Shown: positions 46,758 through 58,147 of the stretch, piece after piece
Position numbering within the stretch: the first letter of the stretch is position 1
Layout: every line of letters starts with the position of its first letter
From: Neolentinus lepideus HHB14362 ss-1
Lineage: Eukaryota > Basidiomycota > Agaricomycetes > Gloeophyllales > Gloeophyllaceae
Reading direction: 5' to 3'
NCBI GenBank assembly: GCA_001632425.1
Contig: KV425555.1
Span: forward strand, 330,795 to 394,794
Length of the DNA stretch: 64,000 nucleotides
Made by a program: the position numbers and the translations under genes
Notes under the pieces: model-generated
What the model was told of the DNA's origin: nothing
The model's input: only the letters and a program-made list of their open reading frames with translations
Database searches by the model: none

Positions 46758-48086
46758 GATGGAACGTGTTGATTTTGTTGTTATATGAAAAGAGCGGTAA
46801 TTGCCAGACCAGCAAACAAAAGAATGTAGAATAACTGAGAATAAGGTGTGGCTTCAGTACAACCGAGAACAACACTCCCTTTGTCGTGCACAGCCAGGCT
46901 GATCCCCCCATCCAAACTCAGCGCTTCCTTCCCTTTCTCGGCCTGGTTCCCCAGAAATCTTCTCTCATCATGTTTGTTCTGCAGATCGTTCCATTCGCTG
47001 TTTCAGCAGTTCAACCATTTTCCATTCGTGTCATGACTTCATTTTCTGGCGCCAAGCTCCAGCTGGACAGTTGGTTTTATTTTCCGACACATTTCGTAAC
47101 CACGCAATCTAACGGCCACCCACGGTATGGCGTACTTTGTTCATTATGCCAACATCTGATGCTGTGACGAAGATAGCAGCACCTCGGAGACACAAGAGAC
47201 CCGAACAGAGGTCATTCTACAAGGTGTCACCCTGGAAAGTAGGCTGACGGTGGCGTTCTGTATCCGTGCCTCAGTCGGTACCCATCGCGCTCAATGACTT
47301 CTGCTTGCGCCTCTGCAAGCCCTGAACACACCGAGGATGGTTGCGGCGGCCACATATTCGTCGCAGGAACAGCTTCGGGGCTGGTTGAACGTCGGTACCG
47401 TGACGGTGCATCGGACCTTCCGAGGTCTTCGTGACGTATCCACCCCATATGTAACTGCCCCTCCTCGAAAACGATTGAACATGCCAGCCATCGGGCCATT
47501 TTGCCATCAGTAAGTTTAGTGCCGGTCCAATCCTCGCCGAATCGATTAATGTTCTTCTGTCAACATGTCCGGCCTGTCATGTTATCCTACCATGGAACTT
47601 GCCTCATGTTGAAGCATGTCGAAGGTCCGTAAGGTGGCGCATGGAAGTCGTATAGACAGGCCTTATCGTTAAATAAGGTTCCCCGAAGTGATTACCACGA
47701 GTCTGAACTGGCTGAACCAGGCCGCGTAATACATGATACTTCCACATCTACATCAGCTGTGGTGTAAGTTGGAAATAAGGTCATCGACTTTGTCGAGAAC
47801 CCTATCCATTAAGCTCGTCCATTCGTTTTGCCTCCGGCTAATACTTCAAACAAACGCCTGGTGCAATAGCGAATCCGATAATCTAATCGCGGTTATCGGT
47901 CCCTAGACGTCGAGAATGCTCGCCTCCGAGATAGTCGGGTGCTTCGAGGCACGACATACGGATCACAACAGCATGCTTGCGTAGAAGGGGAATTCATAAT
48001 TCAGTCCTGCCAAAGTCCCAAAGAATGCCAAATACTTATACAATCGACAATACGACTGGCTTAAAACGGGGGAGCTGAGACTCCAT
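46758..48086. other. Intergenic, 1.3 kb, no gene supported
   Basis: Lies between the two glutaredoxin-like genes. Overlapping short frames at 47227-47507 and 46848-47167 lack start context, splice continuity and family motifs. Confidence 0.45.
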
Positions 48087-49052
48087 TCACTTTAAGACTC
48101 CATCCACTTTGATACCCGCTTGCTGGAGGATATTCGTCAACACCCCGTTTTCATGCAGCTCGTGAATATCGTCCGAGCCACCTATAAATCCGGTCAGCAC
48201 GTAGATAACGACACCGTTCACTCGAAAAATATATCAGCGACGCATCAACGCAAGGACACACGGACCTATAGACATTCCATCGAATTTCCTCGTCAACAAG
48301 ACATTTGGGAAAGTCGTCCGCCCCGTCAGTCGGCCAAGAAGCTGCTTGAGGATCCCCGCATCGGAGCGCAGATCTACTTCTATGATTTTTGGCGGCGGGG
48401 TGAGCTTGTACGTTTCAAGGAGAGCCTTGGCTCGTTTCGAGAAGCTGAAAACACCGGGATGAGCGCGATTTCCTGCTTCAGAAACCACAAACACTCACGG
48501 GCAGTAAGTCTATCATACGGCAACAAGACTTACAGTTAGAGGTATCTTTGACGAGCGAGAAGAGCCGACACGGACCTTGCTGAACACGACAATCGGGTAG
48601 CGGTCTGTCAGCTCTCGCACATTCCTGGGCCAGTTATCGTCGTCCGCTCCAGCAGAGAACACGTTCAAATTCACTTCCGTGCCCCAGTCGACAGGACTAT
48701 CGTGCTCCAGCACACGGTCCAGAGACATCGACTCCGTCCGTTCGCTCGTCAGGAAGTGCAGCAAACCATGTATCTCTTGTATCTTTAGTCGCGCTAGGGT
48801 AGTCGTGCCAGACAGGGTGACCTCGTACTTGGGTGCATTTTCGCCTTCATAGTCAGAGTCTTTGAGATTTGAAGACAGCGGAGTCCATCCGGACAGCCCT
48901 GACGGAGAAAAATAAAGGTATCCGCAGAACGCGATGAAGAGCAGGATGCACGACCAGATGATGCGCCTGCGGCGGAAGGACGAGCGCGGCGGTGTGTATT
49001 TATGATACCTAGGCCCACTAGCGCTGTCGAACGAAGGGAGGCCGGAGGACAT
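48087..49052 (-). CDS. Membrane-anchored glutaredoxin (CPFS), Grx6/7 type
   Basis: Exons on minus are 49052-48576, 48509-48499 (11 nt), 48444-48266 and 48181-48087, 253 aa. One N-terminal anchor (IIWSCILLFIAFCGYLYF) places the domain in the secretory lumen. The domain runs DRYPIVVFSK, TYCPFSKRAKALLETYKL, PPPKIIEVDLR, FPNVLL and GGSDDIHELHENGVL, with the conserved Val/Ile-Gly-Gly-Ser/Asp-Asp glutathione site. The catalytic CPFS (monothiol-type) is split: the 11-nt exon codes T-Y-C-P and the next exon starts at F. Skipping that exon would remove the cysteine and shift the frame. Role inferred from the family: lumenal thiol redox control or Fe-S/glutathione binding. Confidence 0.8.
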
Positions 49053-49259
49053 GGTAGTCAGTGAGAGAGTTGCTGGAACTGGCTGCGAGCGCCACTGCCA
49101 GTTCCCGATGAGATCTCCACGTCGATCGGCTTGTGCAGTCTGAGTCTGACCGCAAGCACTGAGCTTACAATTATAATAACGGTCACGTAGTAGAGTCCAG
49201 TCAACGTATGTATAATCAACAACTGATAACCCTGCCAAATGAAGGTCAGGAGTCGTGGG

Positions 49260-49700
49260 GCTTGGCTCACCCAACAGAATCTGTCTCCGTATCCAACCGA
49301 CAGATGGATGGGTAGAGACTGCGATAAACGTAGATAGGCCTTCAAGGTTTCGGTTAACGCTTTCTTTCGACGAGGATCAAGGACGACGTTGACATCTGTC
49401 CACAAAGAAGGTATATCCAGGACAATGTTCCTCCATTGTGATTCGGAGTATATGTGTGTCACTGCAAACAGGTTTGGGTACGTTGCGCTCCTGGAGAAGT
49501 ATATCTTCTTTGGAATACAACACAGCGCGATCGCTAGGATTAACTCAAGTATCAAGCGCTTATGAGACAGAGGAGCGGGCCTCCCTTTATTCTTCAGCTG
49601 CGTTCGCTGCGCCTTCAGTGGCTCTTTTATTTCTTCAATGTCGATAAGAAGTCTGAAACCTCTGCTGCTGCCCGCTCAATATTTGTAGACTGTATTTCCG
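49260..49700 (-). pseudogene. F-box protein fragment, degraded
   Basis: Minus frames read IEEIKEPLKAQRTQLKNKGR, then after a frame change RLILELILAIALCCIPK, SQWRNIVLDIPSLWTDVNVV and LRLSQSLPIHLSVGYG. This is the N-terminal coiled coil and F-box/first-repeat region common in basidiomycete F-box proteins (SxxWRNIxLxxPxLWxxI). It breaks off after the first repeat, with a frame change upstream, and has no C-terminal half. It lies just upstream of the CPFS glutaredoxin start. Confidence 0.5.
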
Positions 49701-50560
49701 TGAGCTGACACTCGACACTGTGACACATGGCTAGCTTCAAAGACTAGCTTGTGTCCCTGAGAATCAAAATGTGTGCCATTGTATCCAAGATTCAACTACG
49801 TATCACCGCGTTGATATATATATTCCGAGGGCGAGCGCTCGGTGATCTTCAGCTTGAGAAATTGAATACGCTATCGGAGAGCAGAGGCGACGACTCACTC
49901 ACTGGTTGGCTCGTGCTCTCTCTTTCTGACCATAATGATGGACCCTGCCGGGGAGGCCGCCCTTGAATTAGTACTGTATCCACTACTAGGCGCACGCGTT
50001 GTCACATAAATCAGCCCAATATCTTCACCATGATAGTCACGACAGGCATTGCCAATGCTACTTGTATCGCTCGCTCGTTTCGCCTTGTAAGATAGAGAGT
50101 TCGGATGACATCTGCGCATTAAGTATTAAACATTAAGGTATGCAGCTGGTGTGAGGTCGTGGGCGAATTGAGCTGAAGAGTGTGACTTCAACAAGTCGGC
50201 GCTCGTACAGTGCCTTCCGCTCAAAACCGACAACTCGGCAATACAAGATTCACAGATCGTATTAGCCAAATATGGAAATACTTTTTGAGACCGAAAAGGA
50301 TGCAAATTGATCGCTTTTCGTCGTAGCTTTCGACCTATCTGATTACATTTTCAATATTCCACCTTTAGATATTTTGGCCTCTTCCATATTTGAATTTGAA
50401 GCGCCGACCGTCGGAGTTATCATATATGGTATACTATACGGTGTTTGCCATATGACATAATGCATCAAGGACTTGGGTGACAAGACAGCTAGTGTTGTAT
50501 GCTACATGCTCATTGTACTAGTTCAATAAGATATCAGTGCTCATCATTATGTTCACACCA
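49701..50560. other. Intergenic, no gene seen
   Basis: AT-rich. A short hairpin CCGAGGGCGAGCGCTCGG sits at about 49826-49843. No coding signal recognised. Confidence 0.45.
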
Positions 50561-50582
50561 ATTCAAAGGTGTGAACAATACT

Positions 50583-50777
50583 TCACAGCAAATTCCAGTT
50601 TTTCTCATCATCACTGTCTTCTGAATTGATGCAGATGTCGTCGGGGAGGAAGTCCGGATCAATGGAGAGCTCGAGAAGGTCTTCAATTATACCGGCATTG
50701 AATCCTTTTGTGCCCGAAGCACGTTGTTGCTTTGCCTGACGCTGCCTCTTCGTCAAGGGAGCCATACCAGACCTCAA
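50583..50777 (-). pseudogene. Short N-terminal fragment of a transposon-type protein (uncertain)
   Basis: A 64-codon frame starting MAPLTKRQRQAKQQRASGTK with an acidic end (CINSEDSDDEKNW). The basic KRQRQxKQ start followed by an acidic segment resembles the N-termini of fungal DDE-type transposase families, but nothing downstream continues it. It sits in an AT-rich gene-poor stretch. It could equally be a small unknown protein. Confidence 0.3.
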
Positions 50778-51066
50778 TCATCACTTGTGAATTTTCATCC
50801 GCATATTTAAATGCTTATGTAATCCATCAAAAATGAGAAACTGCAGATTTACGCGTATTTTGCCCAAGTTTATGTATCAAAATTTTTTCTAGGCGCCTCC
50901 GGCGGCTCGGTTCAAGCCAGGCGGAGGCACCGAGTCTTAGTGAAGGAAACTGTATACTAATCTGAGATCCATCTGGGATCCGATCGACCGGGACGGTGCA
51001 AAATATTAAACAATCCGCTCTTCCTCAGAGCTAGCTCCCATGCTCTGATCGATTCACGCTAAGAAC

Positions 51067-51648
51067 ATGGTGGGGGCCTCGCAGCAGGCTGCAGATAAGT
51101 CAGAGAAGAAACGTGGAAAGCAGCCAAAGAAGTTTGTTGACCAGCGGGTAAGCCGTGTTAGTTGCACCTGTTTAATGATACCTCTGACCTCTAACGAGGG
51201 AAGAGCGCAGCCATCGAGCTAGCGTTGTCTGCCGCCGAAATACAGGAAGGAAAATCAAGAGAGAAAGTAGAGAAGCGGAAACAAGCTCTGGTATCTTCGA
51301 GCTTCACTTCGCCGTTGATCTTACCGTTGATCTGCCCGCCTGACCTACAGAAAGCGATAAAGTCAACCAAGGAGGGCAGCAGCAAATCGTCCGGAAAGGT
51401 CAAAATTGTACGCTTCCCTAGCGAACAATAGTTTTCCCGTCACTTTTTGACCGGCTGAAGTACAGAAAGAGAAGAAGGCCATTATAGCTGCCCAGAAGGC
51501 GCAGAAGAAGAAGGAGAAAGTTAAGGCTCGTAAGGAAACCAAAGGAGCAGGGAATAGAAAGGAAAAAGATGGTAGAGCTGGAGAGTCAAGTAATGTCGAA
51601 AAGCGTGCAGACCCGGTCCGAGCCAGGAAGCGCGTATCGTTTGCATGA
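51067..51648 (+). CDS. Small Lys-rich helical protein, unknown function
   Basis: Exons are 51067-51147, 51204-51290, 51351-51407 and 51466-51648, 135 aa. About one third of residues are Lys or Arg. It reads as one long charged helix (SAAEIQEGKSREKVEKRK, KEKKAIIAAQKAQKKKEK) with basic ends and a final RARKRVSFA. All three introns are phase 0 with good splice sites, and the codon pattern is consistent, which argues that it is real despite low complexity. Such proteins are often nucleolar (ribosome biogenesis); I cannot name a family. Confidence 0.6.
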
Positions 51649-51931
51649 CCAAGTGCGTACGATGTTTCTCGAGAGTCGCAATTACGACGCCGCCGTCCAC
51701 TGGGCACATTCGGAACTGGACGGCTTTTCGATTTTCGTACTCATATTTAGTCAGGGACTAATGCCGGCGATGCAGCGCTGTTCACGACGCGCCTGATGTG
51801 CTATCTGGACGAGAAATTGCAGACACAGCGATACAATCTACAAATCAGAAGTTGAGATAACGACAAAACAACAGGCGTCCGAACGCATATACAAGGACAG
51901 AAGCAACAGGCGAACACCAAAGCCTTTCGCT

Positions 51932-53404
51932 CTAAACATCGAACAGGAAATCGTCGTCCAGCCCTCCTAGATCTTGACCGTCGAACAGGAGCAAATTCTC
52001 TACGTCATTAGCAGCCACAGGCTCAGACGTTTCCTTCGCAGCTATAGCGGTCCTAGTCGTTCGCCGAGGAAGAGTGGATGCTGGTTTCGCAGCTGAGGCC
52101 ACATTGGATGTTGCTCGTGTTCGGCTGCTCGATGACGACGCAACAGTAGTAGCAGGTCTTGGTACCGCAGCTCTTAAGCGCGTCGTGGAACGAGTGGATG
52201 TAACGGAAGCAGCTCTCGTCTGGGCAAGAGCGGGCTTCGCACCCGCAATAGATCTAGAGTCGCTTGTAGTCACCTGGGGCTTCGCGCTTCGAGTGACCGC
52301 GCGAGTAGTGGGACGTCTAGATGGAAGCGTTGACTTCGCGGTGGTGGGAGCCGCTGCGTCAGAACTGCTATTTATTGTGGAACGTGTTGTTCTGGAAGGT
52401 AGTGTACTTGAAGACGTCGTACTCGTTGAGTCCCGGACCACAGTTGGTGTAGGTGCTGGTAGGAAGAGATTATCATCCTCTAAAATAAGATTCCATCACC
52501 TGGGGACCGCGAGGATATACTGCAGGATTGCCCACCTAGTTCCGGCAACTCGAGCTCCAACGATGCCTCTGTAGCTGCAAAGAATTTCTCGTCATATATG
52601 CTCAAGTCTAGCTGGGGCGGTGGTCGATCGTCGTATGGATGAGAATATGCCGCTCTCATAAGTGCCTTTCCGAGCTCTTTATAGTCGGGTAACTCGAAGG
52701 GGGGTTCGTATGGCGGAACTTGGCAAAGAACGCAAGTTAAGTTTCCGAACCGCAGAATGATGCTGATGAATGACATACTGATAGCAGTAGGAGGCATGTA
52801 CTCAATCTCATCATCATCCTCTACTTCCATAGCTTCCTTCTCCGCCTCCTCTTTGGCACCCTGCACCTCGACCTCCCCATCGCTCACGTCCCAATGATTG
52901 CCCGTAGTCACCGGTGTGCGGAACTTGTTGCTAGTTGCGCTACCACTAGGCCGTGGCAGTCGTAGACTCTTCCTGGCCGAGCTTGGACGAAGGTTCGCGA
53001 CCTGAGAGGGGATCTCAAGCTCAGGATCGAGGAAAGAGAGTTTCTGGATCTTGTTGACTGCGGTGTGCGGTGTGGAGAGGGTATGTCCAGCTCTATTACG
53101 GAATGGGGTCTTATCAAAAAGAGGCTTCGATGCAGTCTTGGCGAGATTAGTTAGGATAGAATTGGATGCGGTCTTGCTTGTAGCTTGGTGCTCTAACATA
53201 AGTTAGACGGACATGTAGGGTCAGCGATCGTAAAGGCTCACTGGTAGATTTCGTATGGAATGGGGTGTGATGTGTAGCAACCTTTCTTGCTTTGGCTGTC
53301 GCAGGAAGTGCCGCACGGTAGAGAGCATTCTCTTGCAAGGCATTTCGTCCTTTGGGTAGTGTCCTGCCTGGAGTCTTCGCCGGGGCTTGAGACGGGCCGT
53401 CCAT
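51932..53404 (-). CDS. Securin-like candidate (anaphase inhibitor)
   Basis: Exons on minus are 53404-53242, 53192-52779, 52718-52536 and 52479-51932, 435 aa; M at 53434 would add ten residues. The N-terminus has KTPGRTLPKGRNALQENALY, with an RxxL-type D-box candidate and a neighbouring ALQEN. A disordered basic middle (SARKSLRLPRPSG) leads to an acidic stretch (EVEDDDEIEYMPP) and a compact block (YEPPFELPDYKELGKALMRA) that would fit separase binding. A Ser/Thr-rich tail ends in an acidic FDGQDLGGLDDDFLFDV. N-terminal degron, acidic-aromatic segment and disorder match Cut2/Pds1/securin in layout, but sequence similarity across securins is very low. Otherwise it is an unknown disordered protein. 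Confidence 0.45.
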
Positions 53405-54129
53405 ATGAATGGAAATGGGTCGAGCGCTGAGCATATCTGTCGGTATCCTTTGTCAGTCGTTCAGTAGCTGGTTCGCGGTTGCAGCAGAATTGCCCGAAAG
53501 CGGAAACACGGACTTGAACCGACGCGTCGGTCACGTGCGAGCCTTGTGGCTTCAAATTCATCTGCTAAGATATTCCAACTTTTTGGCTTCATATCTCGAC
53601 AACAGTGTAGTCAACTTGCACCGTTCTGGATTTAGAAATATACCGCTTGTTCTGAAGATTTTGCTCATGTAGCTACCACTTGAGTGCGGTCCAGAGCCGA
53701 GGAGATAAAAATTGACTACAAATCTTAATTTCCTTCTGGCAGAAACGATGACAAAATCAAAATTTAGCTGCTAGCACAACCTGATAGAGATCAAAAGAGA
53801 CCTATGATTTTCATGTTTATACCAAACAGAAATATCGATCAAAAAGTGGTGGTGCATCTACAGTGACTGAACGCACATAACTATTGTACATGGAAGTGGT
53901 CCTAGTTAAGCGAGAGCAGATACACTTCCATCTAGCTGCGTATAACAATACAAGATTGAAACGAATAGCAATGAATCGCTACTTAACGACCAGGTGAATG
54001 AAAGCGATACGAGCGCAAGAACTGGGAATAATATTGGAACGCACCGATGGACGTGTTTGCTATGTGACGGAATCGACGGGCAATGGTCAGCTCCCAGTAG
54101 TGTGAGGTCATGGTAACTACTCAGTACTC
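53405..54129. other. Intergenic, no gene seen
   Basis: Upstream flank of the securin-like gene, AT-rich beyond 53650. No gene recognised. Confidence 0.45.
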
Positions 54130-54630
54130 ACCACTCTCACCATTGGACCTGTTCGGTCGGATATCGTAGACACCGCCACTTACCTTCGGGCGCAGTGTCT
54201 GTCAGGACGGGATCCGGGGTGACACCCCTCGGCTCCAAGCCTCTACCATCGCGATCAATTGTAATTGTGGAACAGCATCTTGGTGCCAAACACAGATACG
54301 CCGTGCAAGACCGGGATCTTCAACCGAGGGAGCGAGCCAGCAACTGGCTGTCAGCCTCGAGGAGAGTTACAAGTCGCGGAATGCTTTGATCTCGACGACG
54401 AACACGAGTGTCGTCTCCACAACGACAGGAAGAAAGAGAACAAAATCAATAGCCTCACGGGCTGTGGATTGAGGGACAACCTCGAATACGGTCTCAACGT
54501 GTTCAGCAGATGGTTCCAAGGTCCGCTGTCAGGCTTCTCAGAAGTCGCAGTCGACGATCCAGTAGCGCAGAAGGAACGCATGATAGGCTGGTGCTGTATA
54601 CATGGTGGCTGGGCACTAGGAACGCAAGCT
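54130..54630 (-). pseudogene. Fragment with PD-(D/E)XK-like motif, decayed
   Basis: Minus frames give SEKPDSGPWNHLLNTL, then AIDFVLFLPVVVETTLVFVV followed by EIKAFRDL and a stop, and after frame changes IPVLHGVSVFGTKMLFHNYN and GVTPDPVLTDTAPEGKW. The VETTLVFVVEIK strand with its E-x-K ending resembles the core of PD-(D/E)XK nuclease-like domains in fungal proteins of unknown role. At least one stop and two frame changes show it is not functional. Family assignment is by motif only. Confidence 0.4.
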
Positions 54631-55193
54631 TAAGCTGGATATCGAGTTGTGCGATTCCGGTAGGATTCGGGTAGAGCATCAGTAATTTGTCAGTAATCTC
54701 CATCGTAGCCGCCCGGAGTCATATGGAGCCCCGGAGCGACGGACAAGTCGCAACCAGCCGGAGACCTGGGCTGGGGATCTGGAAAGTGTCTCCGTCTAAG
54801 CGCACGGCATCATCATGTGTTGGAATCGCTGTAAACCACCTCCGCTCATTAAGTACTCACTAGTGGTAGTAGTAGTAGTAGTGTGCTTCAACTACACACA
54901 ATGTAATGCTATCTCCAGTAAAGTGCACAGAGCAGGGACAGAGAAGCCATACCCAAAGCGGCGCCTCCCAGCGCATAAATCGAGGATATAAAAACTCGAA
55001 ATTCCGACGCTAAAATTCATAAATGGCGTGAAGAAAGAAATGAGGTATGTATCCGCGAAAATCCGAAGCGCGATACATATTTTGCACTTCTAGTAGTCCT
55101 TAATGTTCAATACAGAAATAGTATACGTAAAAAAACAGTACACTCAGCGTACAAATACAACACCATCTAAAAGTTCCGTCTTGCAAGAAGCGC
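54631..55193. other. Intergenic with a GTA microsatellite
   Basis: A (GTA)n tract lies at about 54866-54883. The rest is the 3' flank of the NIPA gene, with no gene seen. Confidence 0.5.
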
Positions 55194-57797
55194 TCAGAAC
55201 TTCGTCGACGTTCCACTAGGGACCAGCCGTATCGACCCTTGATTCGGTGGTATATCGTCGTCCTCCGACGAGGACCTATGCCACAAGCTCTCGCTCTCCT
55301 CTCTGTCGACGTCTTTATCGCCCCTGGGGTACTGTCGGTGATGCTGATGAGGCGAATGGTGGTGGCGGCTATCACGTACTTCGTCGTCATCATATGCAGG
55401 CCGCACAGATGATCCCGCAGTCGCTTGTGTTATTGAACTGATTGAGGGGAACGATGTGAGGGTCGCTGTTGAAGGGGAGCCAGCGAAGGGATTTTCTGCA
55501 CGGGGTCGATGATATGGGTCCGACATGTCCAGGCCAGTTAGCACTGGAGGCGCGGATCGCAGTGCCCCGTTGTCATATTCCAGTACTGGCGGTAGGAAAC
55601 CTTGACTGAAGGCGTCCACGGGTTCTCCGGGTTTAGGGGTGGATGGAAGTGTCGCAGAATGCACTGCACTCCGGTGTTCATGAGTAGCGGTGTTGTCACC
55701 CGTGTTGGTCGGATGGTACTGGTGCACGACATCTTGACTGTCGAACTTGATAGTGGGATTGCGTCCCGACAGAGCGAAAGACGGTCGACTTGCGATAGAT
55801 CCTCTGACGGATCCAGCCTCCAGTATGTCGGGCGACGGCATAGGCGCATCGTACAACTGATGTCGCTTCAGGTTGCCCCTGAATTCTGAACCAGGCTCGT
55901 ATAAGCTGCTATCACGGCCCATGTCCATATCGCGATGCCGACCCTGCCGAGACCGAACAGTGCCGGTGGTGCTCATACTCATCCTCCTGGCGCTTCTCGC
56001 CCTAATGATACTGCCAACAGTACCGAACGAGCCACGCAAGGCGTCCATTCCAGGGTCCTCGATGCCGGTAACGTCCTTCTCTTCGACAGATTCAGTGTGC
56101 GCCCGGGCAGCCTGAAGGAGGATAGTAGACTTTCTATCCAGTTTCTTCAATTCAGTCGGATCGACTTTCGACATCTGTAGAATAGTGATGCCGACACAAA
56201 TGGTGAGAAAGCCCATGACGATAGTGATAATCTGGCCTGCCGGGGCTTTGAGGCCTTTAAAAAGTACCTAAATTGCCTTGATGAGCGTAAGACGTCACGG
56301 TCAACGTGAGGATACATACAATGGTCGTAACCATAGAGAAGAAGGTGACTGACAAATGGTGAGATTGGTATCAACACAGGCGGAAAGATCGCTTACAAAT
56401 AACGTAGTATGTTGGTGTCACTGACATGATGTTAATGTGCAGTTCATACATAATATCAGAAAGATCATACCCATAGCTACAAGAAAACATCAGTCAACAG
56501 TTGTGGTCATTCATCAAAAACGAAACTCGCCTGTATTGAATATAGCCAAAGCCTTGTTCAAGTAGAACACTTCTGTTACTGCGACGGAGTCAGAATTTAC
56601 GCATGGGACTTCCCCTCGGTCATCAACTTACTTAGAGTGACAGCCACGAAGACCATCAAGAAATACATGAACCAGTGCTTGAACTAGTGAGCGGTGACAT
56701 GAGCACAACCCTGCTGATCTCAGTAATAGCTGTCTTCCTCACTTGATTGTCACCGAAAGCCGTGGTGACAATAGCCGCACCAAGACCAGTCGTTACGCTG
56801 ACACTGATGCCGCCAATCATGCTGCATACTAAAATGTACCACAGCATGTTCTTATTACCATACCTGTCAAAGCGTCAGATCCGTTCAGGAGGTGACATAC
56901 GAGTAGAGGATGAACGTACTTCGGTGCAACGAAGAAAACGATGACCAAAGCAGCAGCAATGAGACATCCACCATAGACGAGGAATCCGGCGGAGAGGAAG
57001 AGCTTCTGAAATTCTGTTATTTGACCCACGGATGCTTCTTGAGGGCCGTTCAATGCTATAACAACAGAGCCAATCTGGAAGAATGTCGGCGGCGTGACAG
57101 AAGAAGAAAACGTGAGCCATCGTACAATGCAAAGGGCGCATCCCAGCCACCCAAAGAATGTGAGGGCCTCCTTGAGGAAGATGGACGAGAGAATAGCACA
57201 TATGACAACAGAAAGAGCGCCCATAGGTGTCTTCAGAAGCTTATTTAGGTACAAACTTGACTAGAATACGTTTCGTACATACCACGATGAGTGCCTCCAC
57301 GAACGCATAGGCTGCTCGAAGGTAAACACGAGGGAACACCGGCAACAGACAAGGCACGCACCAGCAAAGTTACACAACTCCCCCATAATCATCACTGGTT
57401 TCAAAGGTCACCCATGCATCCTGTATGGAACAGCGGGGGACATACTGGTCATTCCTAACCACCATAGCGGCTAGACAAGTGTATGGCATGAACAGAGATA
57501 CCACACACAGCAACTTCGGTTACGCACAGACTTCAGATAGGCTACGCCCTCACCAGCTGTCTGCCCGGCCTGCGAGCGTAACAGCCCCTTCTTCTTGAAG
57601 ACGAAACTCGACCCGATCAATACACCACTTGCTACGGCTAGTATGATGCCGACGACCTATAGAAGAACCGCCGGTAAGTAGCTGCAGCGTCTCCACGCGA
57701 AACAACAGTGGAGACGGACTTTGAGGTTTGAGCCAACAGAGATCGTAGCAGCTGCAGACGACGTCGCAGACGCCGATGCGGAGGTTGTGGAGGGCAT
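55194..57797 (-). CDS. NIPA-type magnesium transporter
   Basis: Fourteen exons on minus: 57797-57720, 57656-57528, 57470-57446, 57394-57362, 57311-57283, 57230-57126, 57074-56920, 56863-56743, 56683-56632, 56578-56531, 56476-56471, 56420-56397, 56348-56320 and 56267-55194; 635 aa, all phases joining. NIPA (DUF803) proteins move Mg2+ across plasma or endosomal membranes. The core of about nine helices covers residues 25-300: ILAVASGVLIGSSFVFKKKG, SPLWWLGM, AYAFVEALIVTPMGALSVV, GSVVIALNGP, TTGLGAAIVTTAFGDNQ, ALAIFNTAMVTPTYYVIFT. The C-terminal half is a cytosolic Ser/His-rich tail ending VPSGTSTKF. The exon at 56476-56471 is only six bases, and the intron before it begins with GCGAGT, a GC-AG intron. 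Both are needed to join IFNTA to MVTPTYY. Confidence 0.85.
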
Positions 57798-58147
57798 TTT
57801 CGTCGCAAGAACGAATGAGAAGAAGTGGTGCCCGATAGCGGTCGGCTGCGTGAAGGCGAGCTGCGGTACGTCAATGGACCAGCCTGGGTCGACAATGCGC
57901 CACCCGGCCTGGTTCTCCGGAGCCACGGCCGGGGATAAACTCCGAGCTTTCCACCGACGGCGTCGGAGACTGAAAGCCAACGGCCGTCATTAATCAATCA
58001 CTTATCTCCGACCGGCGCTGACCGAGCCCCTCTCCGACGTCTGGGCAGGAGACTAATAACAGCACCCTGTCCGATTGACATGTTCAGGGCTTTGTATTCG
58101 GCTACCAGCCCATACTCTGTCCCACCCAATGTCTATCCTGTTCAACA
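57798..58147. other. Divergent promoter region
   Basis: 350 bp shared by the NIPA gene (minus) and adenylate cyclase (plus). No clear TATA box. GC-rich next to the NIPA start. Confidence 0.45.

Noticed and set aside
47227..47507. Three overlapping minus frames of 66-90 codons
   Set aside because: No motif, no splice-linked continuation, and translation unlike any family I know.
52074..52574. 166-codon plus frame over the securin-like gene
   Set aside because: Antisense shadow of a Ser/Thr/Arg-rich exon, with Val/Ala-rich translation and no start context.
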